The position numbers and the translations under genes were made by a program. A stretch of 64,000 nucleotides of DNA from Bacillota bacterium. GTDB taxonomy: Bacteria > Bacillota > Clostridia > Acetivibrionales > DTU013. Location of the stretch: contig JAEZCA010000042.1 of assembly GCA_023412665.1 (NCBI GenBank), forward strand, positions 61,170-125,169, in the 5' to 3' direction. Below the pieces are notes generated by a model, which was not told the origin of the DNA, searched no databases, and was given only the letters and a program-made list of their open reading frames with translations. How positions within the stretch are numbered: position 1 is the stretch's first letter; every line of letters begins with the position of its first letter. Shown here piece after piece: positions 1 through 9,226 of the stretch.

Positions 1-1922
1 AATATCTTGATATAGCTTTGGAGCAGCAGGATAAGGGCATAGGCACACAGCTTGAGGTGGACGAAAAGGATCGCCATGACCTGTTTCAGATATTCAACAG
101 AGGAGGCTTCTCCACCGGTTACCTGCTGGGGAAAAGCGGCTCTGACATGATGACCTATGAAAAGCCCAACAACAGCGGTGTTTTCATCGGAACGGCAGCC
201 TCATACGACAGCAGCCGGCAAACCGTCAGCCTCAGGCTGGAGGACAACCTTTCGACCGGTGACGGAGTTGAGATATGGACCGGGGGTTCGGACAGTCCCG
301 GAGGGACGGTCAGTATTATAAGGATAAGCGGAAAAAGTGTCGGGACGGCCGCCAAGGGTGACTTTGCCGAAATAGGCTATTTCAAGGGAAAGATAAATCC
401 GGGCAGAAAGCTGTATAAAACAACAGACACAGAGCTCAACAGAGCTGCCCGGGAATCGTTTGCAGGCAGAAATACCAGACGTATCGCTGTAAAAGGTACT
501 GTGGTTTTCAAAGCCGGCCAGCCGCTGACACTTGTGGCAGACGACAGATCCGGGCACATAGTGCGGGCTGAGGGGACAGTTCTGCCGGAAACCGCTTTCA
601 ACAGACCGTTGACGGAGGAACGCCTCAGTGAGCAGATAAGTAAAACCGGATCAACACCGTTCTTCTTTTCTGAACTGACCGTTGATATGGACGATGGCTT
701 GGTTATACCGGTAAGTGAAATAAACGAGGTTAGAAGGAAGGCACTTGACACTCTGTATAATGAAAGAGCTGATAGGTATTCCGGCCGACGTTGTAAAATT
801 GCAAGATCAACATATGATGCAGATCCAGGCGAAAATGCAGATCCAGGGTATAGTGCCGGCTCAGGCAACAGCACCAATTCAGACTTTATACATGCCAGCG
901 GACAGACTGCGGATAAAAAACTGCTTCATAAAGGCAATAGCTCAGGAGACCAAGCATCGGCCGGACCTTTGATATCACTTTATTTCTACAGATATGACAG
1001 CGATATGGATCTGACCGGCCTTGGAGCCGATAGGGTGTATCTGCCGGTATCGGCCGATGGCAGACCGGGATGTGCGGAAACGGTTAGAGCAGCCAGGAGT
1101 TCAGGTACTAAAGTCTTTTATTGGGTGCCTTCAATATCGTCGGGAAATTATGAAAAGGTTGTTGGCAGGTTTCTGCAAAAGCATATAAAAGAAGCCCCTG
1201 GGTTCGATAAAGGTATGTGGATAAACGCTCCTGAGAATGGTATTGATGGTATTCTTGCCGGGAATATCGGCATGCTGCGTAAGCTGAGAGATATTTCCGG
1301 CTTGAGACTCGCAGGCGATATGCCGCTTAACCTGTTCAATGCGCATTCGGTCCTTGAAGCTGCCGCATATGGAATAGAGAGCGCTGCAATATCGGTTGAG
1401 CTCACAGTGCAGCAGATATTCGAAATGCTGAAAGAATTGAAGAATATAACCGATATATCTCCATGGAAGGATAAAAGCGGGCATCGCCCTGTTGAATTGG
1501 AAGCGGCCGTGTATGGCAGGCTGCCGCTAATGACAAGCGAATACTGCCCTGTCGGAAGCATTGAGGGCGGTTTCAGGGCATCCTCAAAATGCAGCGGCTG
1601 CTGCAACAAAGGGAGCTATGTGCTGGAGGACAGGCTTGGCATGGGTTTTCCCGTTTTATGCGACAATATAGACTGCAGGAGCACGATACTCAACTCAAAT
1701 GTGCTGTTTGTACCTGATAGCATGGCCAGCCTGATCAAGGCAGGCATAAGCATATTCAGGCTTTATATATGGGATGAGGATCCAGGCACTATAAAGGAAC
1801 TGGTCAGGCTGTACAGGGCATCCGCATCTGACGGCGCCGGCGAAACAGCAGCCTTTAGCAGGCTTGTGGACAGGATAAAGGCCTCAGGCTTTACAAAAGG
1901 CCATTATTACAGGGGAGTATAA
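1..1922 (+). CDS. U32 family peptidase/RNA hydroxylase-like protein, C-terminal part (5' end outside window)
   Basis: The frame is open back to base 3 (reading YLDIALEQQD), so the start lies upstream and only about 640 C-terminal residues are seen. The FNRGGFSTGYL stretch resembles the DUF3656-type segment, and the later YGRLPLMTSEYCPVG, CSGCCNKGSY and LCDNIDC stretches match the Cys-rich second half of peptidase family U32. The U32 plus DUF3656 layout is that of E. coli RlhA (YdcP), which acts in 23S rRNA hydroxylation, while other U32 members are described as collagenase-like proteases. Substrate is therefore undecided. Around bases 820-890 the protein has a low-complexity insert (DPGENADPGYSAGSGNS). 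The stop codon lies inside a TATAACGAGGCG sequence that matches the end of the MITE family found elsewhere in the window. Confidence 0.85.
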   Translation, partial: YLDIALEQQDKGIGTQLEVDEKDRHDLFQIFNRGGFSTGYLLGKSGSDMMTYEKPNNSGVFIGTAASYDSSRQTVSLRLEDNLSTGDGVEIWTGGSDSPGGTVSIIRISGKSVGTAAKGDFAEIGYFKGKINPGRKLYKTTDTELNRAARESFAGRNTRRIAVKGTVVFKAGQPLTLVADDRSGHIVRAEGTVLPETAFNRPLTEERLSEQISKTGSTPFFFSELTVDMDDGLVIPVSEINEVRRKALDTLYNERADRYSGRRCKIARSTYDADPGENADPGYSAGSGNSTNSDFIHASGQTADKKLLHKGNSSGDQASAGPLISLYFYRYDSDMDLTGLGADRVYLPVSADGRPGCAETVRAARSSGTKVFYWVPSISSGNYEKVVGRFLQKHIKEAPGFDKGMWINAPENGIDGILAGNIGMLRKLRDISGLRLAGDMPLNLFNAHSVLEAAAYGIESAAISVELTVQQIFEMLKELKNITDISPWKDKSGHRPVELEAAVYGRLPLMTSEYCPVGSIEGGFRASSKCSGCCNKGSYVLEDRLGMGFPVLCDNIDCRSTILNSNVLFVPDSMASLIKAGISIFRLYIWDEDPGTIKELVRLYRASASDGAGETAAFSRLVDRIKASGFTKGHYYRGV

Positions 1923-2013
1923 CGAGGCGGGACTGTTCTGTTATTTCCGTGTGGCAAGGAGAACTTGGGGACGGTTCTCTTGCTTCCATGTGACAAAAGA
2001 GAGAACTGTCCCC
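1918..2013. repeat. MITE-end remnant followed by GGGGAC palindromes
   Basis: The first 14 bases (TATAACGAGGCGGG) match the left end of the four-copy MITE-like family in this window. Next come two diverged copies of a palindromic repeat. The second (1967-2013) has arms GGGGACGGTTCTCT and AGAGAACTGTCCCC around a 19-base loop; the first (from about 1930) is a shorter relative. The block separates the U32 gene from the dUTPase gene. It could act as a transcript hairpin, but no T-run follows, so it is not a classical terminator. Confidence 0.6.
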
Positions 2014-2028
2014 GATAGGAGGATCAAT

Positions 2029-2646
2029 ATGGCGGATGTTTATATCAACGTAACAGGAGAGGGAAAAATACCGCAGTATGCATCGAAGCATGCAGCGGGA
2101 TGCGATTTGTTCGCCACGAAGGACATGGCAATCAGGCCGGGTGAAACCAAAATAATGCCCCTTGATTTTACAATGGCAATCGATCCTGATATGGAAGCAC
2201 AGATAAGGCCAAGAAGCGGGCTGTCGCTAAAAACACAGCTGAGGCTGCCAAACGGACCAGGCACGATTGACAGTGACTACCGTGATACAGTCGGCGTACT
2301 GCTGCAAAACACGTATAATATAGCAAACCTTCCATATCAGATAGCTGCAGAACCAAAGGTGCTGGAGGATCTTTACAGAAACTACAGGGAAGTCAGTCTG
2401 GAGGCATATCTGACGCAGCATTGCGGGATACCGCTAAAAGAAGCGTCAGGGCTAAATATCGTAACCGAAAAAATATATATTGATGAGCTTGGTAATCCCT
2501 ATGGCACTATATACATAAAAAAAGGTGAAAGAATAGCTCAAATGGTATTCTGTGAGTATAAGAGGGCCAATTTCATAGAGCATCCGAATCCGCGTGAAAT
2601 CGGAGAGGACAGAGGCGGGGGGTTCGGACATACAGGCACCAAATGA
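2029..2646 (+). CDS. dUTPase-family (dUTP diphosphatase-like) protein with an insertion
   Basis: The five trimeric dUTPase motifs appear in order: AAGCDLFA, RPRSGLSLKT, GTIDSDYRDTVGV, KKGERIAQMVF and the C-terminal glycine-rich DRGGGFGHTG. The fold hydrolyses dUTP to dUMP and pyrophosphate. The protein is 205 residues, longer than the usual 140-160, because about 50 extra residues (YQIAAEPKVLEDLYRNYREV and onward) lie between motifs 3 and 4. Motif 3 reads YRDTVGV where YRGEV is usual. The ATG at 2029 is chosen because AGGAGG sits 7 bases upstream. The stop overlaps the potential ATG of the next gene (ATGA), so it is probably cotranscribed with the methyltransferase. A dCTP deaminase-like role is less likely because the C-terminal P-loop-like motif is intact. 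Confidence 0.85.
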   Translation: MADVYINVTGEGKIPQYASKHAAGCDLFATKDMAIRPGETKIMPLDFTMAIDPDMEAQIRPRSGLSLKTQLRLPNGPGTIDSDYRDTVGVLLQNTYNIANLPYQIAAEPKVLEDLYRNYREVSLEAYLTQHCGIPLKEASGLNIVTEKIYIDELGNPYGTIYIKKGERIAQMVFCEYKRANFIEHPNPREIGEDRGGGFGHTGTK

Positions 2647-2666
2647 TTGCCGGAGAGGTAACAGCT

Positions 2667-4472
2667 ATGCCGTTTATCTGCGATCCAGAATATATGGAAG
2701 CCTTAAAGAGGCTGGGTGAAAAAATACCAGGCGCCGCCTGTGCATATGAGACGGGAGACTCGGAGCTGCTGGCAAAGCTGTATGAAAAAAATATGAAGGC
2801 ACAGGCCAAAAAGAGTGCCGGAGCTTTTTATACACCTCCTAAAATAGTCCAGTTCATGTGCAGGGAAAGCCTTTCACATTATATCTCCAATTGCACCGGC
2901 TTGTCATACGAGAAAGCAACAGCATTCATCAATCAAAGCTCAACTTGCACGATCGATGATTTATTACACGATGGTATGCACAATAGTGCCGCTGGTATTG
3001 ACAGTGCGCTTGCGAATATTAAGATATTCGATCCTTCGGTAGGCTGCGGAGCCTTCGCACTTGGCATGCTGGACGAAATAGCAAGGCTGCGGGAAATAAT
3101 AACGCCCTATATCTCCCAAGAAGAGAGGCTGTGTAGCAAGGCCGGGAACAGAACTACTGCGCATCTGTTGCAGGATGCTGTGCGAAACAATATTTTCGCA
3201 GCTGATACAGACCCGATAGCTGTTGAGATAACTTCGCTCAGGCTGCGGCAAAGGCTTTCATCTGCCATCAGCCATGAAATGGAGGGCAGTGCGCAAACCG
3301 GGAAAACCCCGCTACAGTGTTGTGAGAACGCAATGCCCGGTTTTGGCAGCTTTGAACACAATGTGAAATGTGCCGACAGTCTTCTTGAGTATGATGTCGG
3401 CGGCTTTGATATCGTTATAGGAAATCCTCCCTACATATCAGCCGTAGAAGGCGCAAGAGACGGGAAAGGCACCAGACAAGCCCTGAGAGAAAAATTCCTG
3501 CTGCTGACCGGAGCTTTTGATATTTATACGGCCTTTTTACTGGACGGGATCCGAAAAACAAAGGAAAACGGCGTATTTTGCTGGATCATACCAAACAAAT
3601 TCCTGGTATCGCAATATGCTGCGCCTGTGCTTGAGCATCTGAAGCAAAACGGCCTGCGACAAAGCATAAGCGTCTCGGACCTGGAGGTATTCTCCAGGGT
3701 AGGTGTCTACCCCATAATAATTATAGGTAATAGATGCAGTTTGTTGAATTTTGCTGAATATAGGGCAGACAATTTGAGTGATCTGTCAAGTCGTACATTT
3801 TATCTTAAAACTGAGCTAAGGACATACGATACTTTTGCAGATCACAATATAAAAATGGCGGCGGGAGCAGCCGGCTTCCAAGCCAGGAGCCTGTCACAGC
3901 ACATATGTGAAAACCAGGATGATGCAGCGGATAAGGACGGAGCGATACCATTTGTGGTAAGCGGCTGTATTGGCAGATATTCAATAAAATATGAAAATGT
4001 CAGGTATATGGGAGCCACATATGACAAGGCTTACATATCTAAGGGTAAGGGAATAGCAGAGAGCAAGTGGCGCCTTTGGCTAAGGGACAAAATCTGCATT
4101 GCCGGTCTGACAAGGGAGATACGGGCGTATTACAGCCGCCGGCCGCTTGCGCTTGGAGTCGGGACATATGCAATATATGAATTCGGAGACTTTGACCCAT
4201 TGTTTTTGCTAGGTGTCCTTAACAGCAGCTTCATGTCACACTATGTAAGTGAAAAATTTCATGAAAGGCATCTGTCAGGCAAATACCTTGCTATAAACAA
4301 ATCCATGCTTGAGCAGCTGCCTATAGTGAAAGCAGACATGGAAACACAGGCGTTGATAAGCCGGAATGCCGCGAGGCTGCTTGAACTGCCGTCCGATAGC
4401 CCGGAGGCGGAACAGCTGGCACGTCATATCGATGAAGTAGTAAGAAGGATGTATGGCGAGAGTGAAGTCTAA
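2667..4472 (+). CDS. N6-adenine DNA methyltransferase (Eco57I/TaqI type), no endonuclease partner
   Basis: SAM-binding motif I is IFDPSVGCGAFALGML and catalytic motif IV is DIVIGNPPYISA, which identify an N6-adenine methyltransferase. The GAFYTPPKIVQFM segment upstream is typical of Eco57I-type enzymes, and the C-terminal third (KGKGIAESKWRLWL to SGKYLAINKSMLEQLPI) resembles the TaqI-like target-recognition domain. At 601 residues it lacks a recognisable PD-(D/E)XK nuclease domain, and no restriction endonuclease gene is adjacent, so it looks like an orphan methylase. The ATG at 2667 is preferred over 2643 because GGAGAGG lies 8 bases upstream. The 3' end overlaps the convergent regulator gene by 4 bases. 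Confidence 0.88.
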   Translation: MPFICDPEYMEALKRLGEKIPGAACAYETGDSELLAKLYEKNMKAQAKKSAGAFYTPPKIVQFMCRESLSHYISNCTGLSYEKATAFINQSSTCTIDDLLHDGMHNSAAGIDSALANIKIFDPSVGCGAFALGMLDEIARLREIITPYISQEERLCSKAGNRTTAHLLQDAVRNNIFAADTDPIAVEITSLRLRQRLSSAISHEMEGSAQTGKTPLQCCENAMPGFGSFEHNVKCADSLLEYDVGGFDIVIGNPPYISAVEGARDGKGTRQALREKFLLLTGAFDIYTAFLLDGIRKTKENGVFCWIIPNKFLVSQYAAPVLEHLKQNGLRQSISVSDLEVFSRVGVYPIIIIGNRCSLLNFAEYRADNLSDLSSRTFYLKTELRTYDTFADHNIKMAAGAAGFQARSLSQHICENQDDAADKDGAIPFVVSGCIGRYSIKYENVRYMGATYDKAYISKGKGIAESKWRLWLRDKICIAGLTREIRAYYSRRPLALGVGTYAIYEFGDFDPLFLLGVLNSSFMSHYVSEKFHERHLSGKYLAINKSMLEQLPIVKADMETQALISRNAARLLELPSDSPEAEQLARHIDEVVRRMYGESEV

Positions 4473-5395
4473 AACCACCGTTTGTATCTGCTATAGCTGT
4501 TATCGGCATATTTCCTGGCATTTGTCGGGATTGAGGTAATTTTTTCAAGCATTTCCTTGTCGGAAACTTTTTTAAAGGCAGTTTGCATGAGCAGCTGAAA
4601 ACTATCGCCGTCGTTAGGAAAGGTTACATAAACAGGATAAACCCGCTGGCTTATATCGACGCTGAGACCTTTAAATTCCAGTTCCGACAGCTTCGTGATC
4701 TTTTCGCAGACCAGCCTGGCCCCTATTTCTTCGGTGCATGGAAGGACAATGATGATGTCCCGGTTTCCATTCATCACTATCGTATCGGTCAAACGCAGCG
4801 ATTCCCTTGATTTAGCTGCAGCGATGGAAAAAACCGATTCTCTCAGCCCGTCTGTTATCGGTTCTCCGATTTCCAGCTTCTGATCCATCTGCAAGGTCGT
4901 TATCAGTATCAATGATAAAGGTGAATTTGTGCGCTTGGCAAATCCGATCTCACGCTCTATATAAGAGTCGAAAGACATATTTATATCACCGATGCTTGCC
5001 GTATCGTAAAAAAAAGCTGCTTTGGTACGGACAATGCCATTTATCGATGCTTCGAGCCTCTTTACATTATAAGGCGTTACTATGTAATCCCTTGCAGAAT
5101 ATTTCAGAACTTCCTCTCTGAGCTCCAAGCTGTCTGTCTGTGAAATTATGATAACGGGGACGTTCCTGCTTACTGAATCGTATATTTTTGTCAGAACAAC
5201 AAGACCGTCAACTTCAGTTGGAAATGAAAGATCCATTATTATCAGCTTAAGATCCAGTATATCAAGATCAAGCAGCTTGAACTGGCTGATATTGCCGACA
5301 TCGATCACTTCAAAGCTGCCTGCAGCACTCAGTATATGACGTATTTTCTGACGCTCGTACGCCGAATATTCCAGCAATAAAACCTTGCCATCCAT
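4469..5395 (-). CDS. Response regulator with degenerate receiver and degenerate GGDEF-like domain
   Basis: The N-terminal ~120 residues have receiver-domain form: LIIMDLSFP carries the probable phospho-acceptor D55 and PVIIIS follows as beta-4. The N-terminal acidic pair is reduced to a single E9, and the conserved Lys-Pro is replaced by TP in DYIVTPYNV. The C-terminal half follows the GGDEF fold (LSLILITT, IIIVLPCTEEIGARLVCEKI), but the signature reads NGNRDI instead of GGDEF, so cyclase activity is unlikely. It probably acts by protein contact or as an inactive ligand sensor. The ATG at 5395 has GAGGTG 9 bases upstream. It is monocistronic, with no kinase beside it. Confidence 0.75.
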   Translation of the reverse strand: MDGKVLLLEYSAYERQKIRHILSAAGSFEVIDVGNISQFKLLDLDILDLKLIIMDLSFPTEVDGLVVLTKIYDSVSRNVPVIIISQTDSLELREEVLKYSARDYIVTPYNVKRLEASINGIVRTKAAFFYDTASIGDINMSFDSYIEREIGFAKRTNSPLSLILITTLQMDQKLEIGEPITDGLRESVFSIAAAKSRESLRLTDTIVMNGNRDIIIVLPCTEEIGARLVCEKITKLSELEFKGLSVDISQRVYPVYVTFPNDGDSFQLLMQTAFKKVSDKEMLEKITSIPTNARKYADNSYSRYKRWF

Positions 5396-5523
5396 GGCAT
5401 TTACACCTCATCCCGAAAAAAGCTCAATTTGTAGATATATACTCTATTTTATCGACAGGTCGCGTTCATTAGTTTATAATTAAACGAAAAATGATACATT
5501 ATATACAGCTACAGGAGCAAACA

Positions 5524-7239
5524 ATGAGGGGATTGGTTCTGTCAAAATCAAAGCTCTGGATCAGTGATTTGCTTGAGACCAGAAAGGATATTATCGCTGC
5601 AGTATCGGTGCTGTTTTTCATTCTGGCAGCTATACTGAAGATATCAATATTCAACCATGTGCTTGTCCCAAATGCTGATAAATGGATGTTCAGGTACAAG
5701 CTCCTTATGACAGGCTTAATAGTGCTGATAACATACCCTATGCTGTTCCGTTTCAGGAAGCGGACTCTATTTGTCGTATTTTATATTGTCCAAGCCTTGT
5801 ATATAGTAATAAACATGTCATATTATATGTATTTTCATAATTATTTGCATGTTGAGCAATTTATATCGAATTTTTACGAGGGCGCTGCCGCTGTGCTAAA
5901 TGCATCATCTCCAAGCAACCCGGTACTTTTAACAGCCGTAATGGATTTACCATTTTTTATTCTCATTTTAACGCTTTATCCAAGAGTACACAGACTCAGG
6001 ATCAGGCTCAAGGTCCCTGTGGCGGCTGTTGTTGTACTTTCGCTGCTGATAACGGCTGCAGCACAGTATGAACATTATAAGGACAATATATTTATAACCC
6101 AGATAGCAAACGGCCTGCGCCTTGGTGAATCATACATAGTCCAGCGTTACGGAACATTTATGAACAGCATTGTCAGTGTCGCCAAGATGGGCAATGAGCA
6201 GCAGCTGATTGAGAGCTTCCGATATGGGCCTGAGCGTACCGGCGAAAAGGTGGCTCAGAGCAATCCAAACATTTTTATCGTGCAGGTGGAGTCACTTGAA
6301 TCGGAGATCGTCAACAAAAAGCATGAGGGCAGCTATATCATGCCTTTCTTAAATTCACTGACCAGTGACAGCGTATATTATCCATACATGGTCAGTTATC
6401 ATTTTTACGGGGGCACCTCGGACTGCGAATTTTCGGTTATCAATACGGTGGAGCCACTTACCTATTATACCTCCATCAAGCTGATATCATATGATTATCC
6501 CAATTCCTTCGTAAAGCGGCTTACTGACGGACCTTACAACGCTTATGCGTTTCATGGCAATATCGGCAGATACTATAACAGGGACATCGCTTTAGAAAGA
6601 TTCGGCTTTGATGAGTTTTACGATATTGCCCGCATGGATATGGAGGATGTGGGCTGGGGCGCGCCGGACAGCCAGGTTTTTGACTTCTCGCTCAATACCG
6701 TCAGCAGCTCCGGAGCACCGGTGCTGTCATATGTCATAACGATGTCAAGCCATGGACCGTTCAACAATGTATCAAATTATTATAATGATCCGGTCTTTGA
6801 TAATGTGAAAGACAAGAAGCTCAGAGACTATTACAACTCAATGGCATATGTTGACCGGACCTTAAAGGAATATGCAGCTCAAATACGCAGTAAATACGAC
6901 AATGCATATATAATCATATTCGGAGACCATACGCCCCAGGTCGGAAACGAAGAATACAAGGAAGCTTTCATGATGATAGATGACTATAGATATGAATTCG
7001 TACCTCTGTTCATAATTACTCCCGACGATATGAGGTATGAGGAGGACAGGGAGGTTGTGTCGTTCATTGATATAGCCCCTACTGTCCTGAATATTTCCGG
7101 AGTCAGCTACAGCATCAGGACCAATGGCAAGGACCTGCTAGCTCCTTATGAAAAGGCTGGAGGGATACCATTCAGAGGCCTTGAATGGGATAGGGAGGAG
7201 CTGTTCGGACGAATCACGAAGGCGCTGGGAAATAAATGA
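5524..7239 (+). CDS. LtaS-family phosphoglycerol transferase (lipoteichoic acid synthase-like)
   Basis: The protein is 571 residues. Five hydrophobic segments lie in the first ~200 residues and an extracellular sulfatase-fold domain follows. The nucleophile region is GGTSDCEFS (Thr as expected in LtaS), with NIFIVQVESLE as the first metal-binding strand, and SHGPFNN and FGDHTPQ supplying later metal ligands. LtaS-type enzymes transfer glycerol-phosphate from phosphatidylglycerol onto glycolipid-anchored polymers at the membrane surface. The ATG at 5524 is preferred over 5491 because AGGAG lies 7 bases upstream. It stands alone between a divergent regulator and the Nudix gene. Specificity (synthase, primase or another phosphoglycerol transfer) cannot be told from sequence. 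Confidence 0.85.
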   Translation: MRGLVLSKSKLWISDLLETRKDIIAAVSVLFFILAAILKISIFNHVLVPNADKWMFRYKLLMTGLIVLITYPMLFRFRKRTLFVVFYIVQALYIVINMSYYMYFHNYLHVEQFISNFYEGAAAVLNASSPSNPVLLTAVMDLPFFILILTLYPRVHRLRIRLKVPVAAVVVLSLLITAAAQYEHYKDNIFITQIANGLRLGESYIVQRYGTFMNSIVSVAKMGNEQQLIESFRYGPERTGEKVAQSNPNIFIVQVESLESEIVNKKHEGSYIMPFLNSLTSDSVYYPYMVSYHFYGGTSDCEFSVINTVEPLTYYTSIKLISYDYPNSFVKRLTDGPYNAYAFHGNIGRYYNRDIALERFGFDEFYDIARMDMEDVGWGAPDSQVFDFSLNTVSSSGAPVLSYVITMSSHGPFNNVSNYYNDPVFDNVKDKKLRDYYNSMAYVDRTLKEYAAQIRSKYDNAYIIIFGDHTPQVGNEEYKEAFMMIDDYRYEFVPLFIITPDDMRYEEDREVVSFIDIAPTVLNISGVSYSIRTNGKDLLAPYEKAGGIPFRGLEWDREELFGRITKALGNK

Positions 7240-7472
7240 TTGACGCTGAGGGTCCGGAATTCCGCCGGTTTTCCTAAAAAAGGATGGAGGCAGAAATACA
7301 ACGATATCCTTAAATTTTATGACAAGTTGTATATATAAATCATTTAGAGAAAACTAATTAGGCACCGAATAAAGTTGAATAAAATGTTCATTTAGGGTAT
7401 CATAATAATATAATAACGGTATTGTCTTTGTTTTCCAACAGAGTCAACCGGATGAAAGGAAGGGACCTTTAT

Positions 7473-7898
7473 ATGTTAGTCAGAAACTGCGCAGGGGGCA
7501 TAGTCTTCTGCGGGAGCAAGGTGTTTCTCCTAAAGAACGAAAAAGACGAGTGGGTTTTTCCCAAGGGCGTCATCCGAAGCGGCGAACTCCCAAATGAAGT
7601 AGCTCTGAAAAGGGTGAAGGACGAAGGAGACATAGCTGCCGAAATCGTATCAACAGCAGGGCACACCAACTATGAGTTCTTTTCTGTAACACGTCAGAAA
7701 CCGGTATGCAACAAAATAATATGGTACATCATGAAGTCAAACAATCTCTATTTTAAAATCATTGATAATGAAAAATTCCTGGATGCGGGGTATTTTGAAG
7801 TCGAAGAGGCCATGAAAATGGTTACTTATAGTCAGGACAAAGCTCTTTTGAACTTGTCCTACAGAAGGTACAAGGAAATAACCTCAGTAGCCGTTTAA
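7473..7898 (+). CDS. Nudix-fold protein with degenerate Nudix box
   Basis: The sequence CAGGIVFCGSKVFLLKNEKDEWVFPKG is a typical Nudix N-terminal half. The Nudix box that follows keeps G-x5-E (GVIRSGE), but the REUxEExGU half reads KRVKDEGDI: the first catalytic glutamate is Arg and the conserved Gly position is Asp. The 141-residue protein may therefore bind rather than hydrolyse nucleotides, or use a shifted metal site. The ATG at 7473 is chosen over 7422 because GGAAGGG lies just upstream and the domain begins directly after it. A clear terminator follows at 7996-8027. Confidence 0.7.
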   Translation: MLVRNCAGGIVFCGSKVFLLKNEKDEWVFPKGVIRSGELPNEVALKRVKDEGDIAAEIVSTAGHTNYEFFSVTRQKPVCNKIIWYIMKSNNLYFKIIDNEKFLDAGYFEVEEAMKMVTYSQDKALLNLSYRRYKEITSVAV

Positions 7899-7995
7899 GA
7901 TATCAGATCAGTATGCAAGCAGCAGTGATAGGAATAACATTAGCGATAACACTCAGTAAATAATATTGCGGAATAATATTTAAATAGTAAAATAG

Positions 7996-8027
7996 ATGGT
8001 AGCAGACACCTGCTGCCATTTGTTTTT
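7996..8027 (+). terminator. Intrinsic terminator after the Nudix gene
   Basis: A 10-bp stem (ATGGTAGCAG paired with CTGCTGCCAT, 4-base loop) is followed by TTTGTTTTTT. It ends the Nudix transcript about 100 bases past its stop codon. Confidence 0.8.
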
Positions 8028-8119
8028 TGAGGGAGCCGGCAGGAAGTCCGCCGCCTCTGAGCACATTGCTCACTATAGCCGGATATCGGGGACGGGGGAT
8101 GGATCGCTGAAGATATTAT

Positions 8120-8761
8120 ATGAGAAAAGATTTTTATACAATATCGGGAGAGGCTGTTGCAGAAACAGAGGAGAAAAAATCCCGTTTTATAGCGACAGTC
8201 AGGCCGGTTGCCACGGAAGATGAGGCACAGGCTTTCATAAGCAGTCTAAAGGCGAAGTACTGGAATGCGACGCATAATGTTTACGCATACTATATATGTG
8301 CAGACAATGTGCAGCAGAAGTTCAGCGACGATGGCGAACCGTCTGGAACTGCAGGCCTGCCGGTGCTCGAAGCTATCAAGAGGTTTGACGTACAGGACTG
8401 CGCAGTTGTGGTCACCAGGTATTTTGGCGGCACGCTGCTGGGTGCATCGGGACTTGTCCGCGCATATGGCAAATGTGCCGCGCTGGGGTTGGAAGCTGCC
8501 GGTATCATAAGGAAGCAGTTATGTGCTCAAGCAGATATACTGCTTGATTATACCCTGCTTGGAAAGCTGCAGTCTGCCATAGCGGCACAGGGATATATGG
8601 TCAAGGACACTGTCTATACAGAGGATGTCAATATGCAAATATATGTGCCGGTTGATAATATTGATGCGTTTACTGCTGTTATCACTGAAGCGTCAAATGG
8701 CAGGGCGTTGATTTCAATTGGAGATAGGGTTTACGTAACTAGAGATGCCGGAAAAAGATAG
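8120..8761 (+). CDS. yigZ: YigZ/IMPACT family protein (UPF0029)
   Basis: At 213 residues it has the usual YigZ length. The N-terminal IMPACT domain contains KSRFIA, ATHNVYAY, DDGEPSGTAGLPVLE and VVVTRYFGGTLLGASGLVRAYG, all hallmark stretches of the family. A C-terminal DUF1949-like ferredoxin fold (residues ~140-200) follows. Eukaryotic IMPACT modulates translation control; the bacterial role is undefined, though binding of nucleic acid or ribosome has been proposed. The start at 8120 has no strong RBS, but the domain begins immediately after it. Confidence 0.9.
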   Translation: MRKDFYTISGEAVAETEEKKSRFIATVRPVATEDEAQAFISSLKAKYWNATHNVYAYYICADNVQQKFSDDGEPSGTAGLPVLEAIKRFDVQDCAVVVTRYFGGTLLGASGLVRAYGKCAALGLEAAGIIRKQLCAQADILLDYTLLGKLQSAIAAQGYMVKDTVYTEDVNMQIYVPVDNIDAFTAVITEASNGRALISIGDRVYVTRDAGKR

Positions 8762-8836
8762 CGGCATATAGTAAGTGAAGCAAATAATAATGCAATTAAT
8801 AATGCGATGAATAATGCGATGGGGTGAGTGATAAAT

Positions 8837-9226
8837 ATGCCTGATGAAATGATGCTTGAAGAAAAGATGCTCGAAAAAAAGACATGGGCTGTGATAGGAG
8901 CAAACGACGACCCTGAGAAATTTGGGAACAGGATATATAAAAAGCTGTTGTCGAGAGGCTATACGGTCTACCCTGTTAACCCCAAATATGAGAGCCTGGA
9001 AGGCAATCCGTGCTACAGAGATCTTTCATCACTTCCTCAGAAGCCGGAAGTAATCGATATGGTGGTGTCGCCCAAGAGAGGCAGGCCGATCCTGGAGGAG
9101 GCCGCCAGACTTGGTATTGAATATATCTGGTTCCAGCCCGGCACATATGATGACGAACTGCTTGAATTCACAAAAGCTAAAGGCTTGAAATATGTACTGG
9201 CATGCGTGCTTGTGGCGCTCAGGTAG
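8837..9226 (+). CDS. CoA-binding domain protein (YccU-like)
   Basis: A 129-residue single Rossmann domain: WAVIGANDDPEKFGNRIYKKLL is the nucleotide loop, followed by GYTVYPVNPKYESLEG, EVIDMVVSPKR and YIWFQPGTYDDELLEF. This is the CoA_binding_2 family, related to the CoA-binding domain of succinyl-CoA synthetase; its cellular role is unknown. ATG 8837 is preferred over GTG 8828 because GGGGTGAG sits 9 bases upstream. The preceding 60 bases are an AATAATGCG-rich imperfect repeat. The 3' end overlaps the convergent histidine-kinase gene by 8 bases. Confidence 0.85.
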   Translation: MPDEMMLEEKMLEKKTWAVIGANDDPEKFGNRIYKKLLSRGYTVYPVNPKYESLEGNPCYRDLSSLPQKPEVIDMVVSPKRGRPILEEAARLGIEYIWFQPGTYDDELLEFTKAKGLKYVLACVLVALR

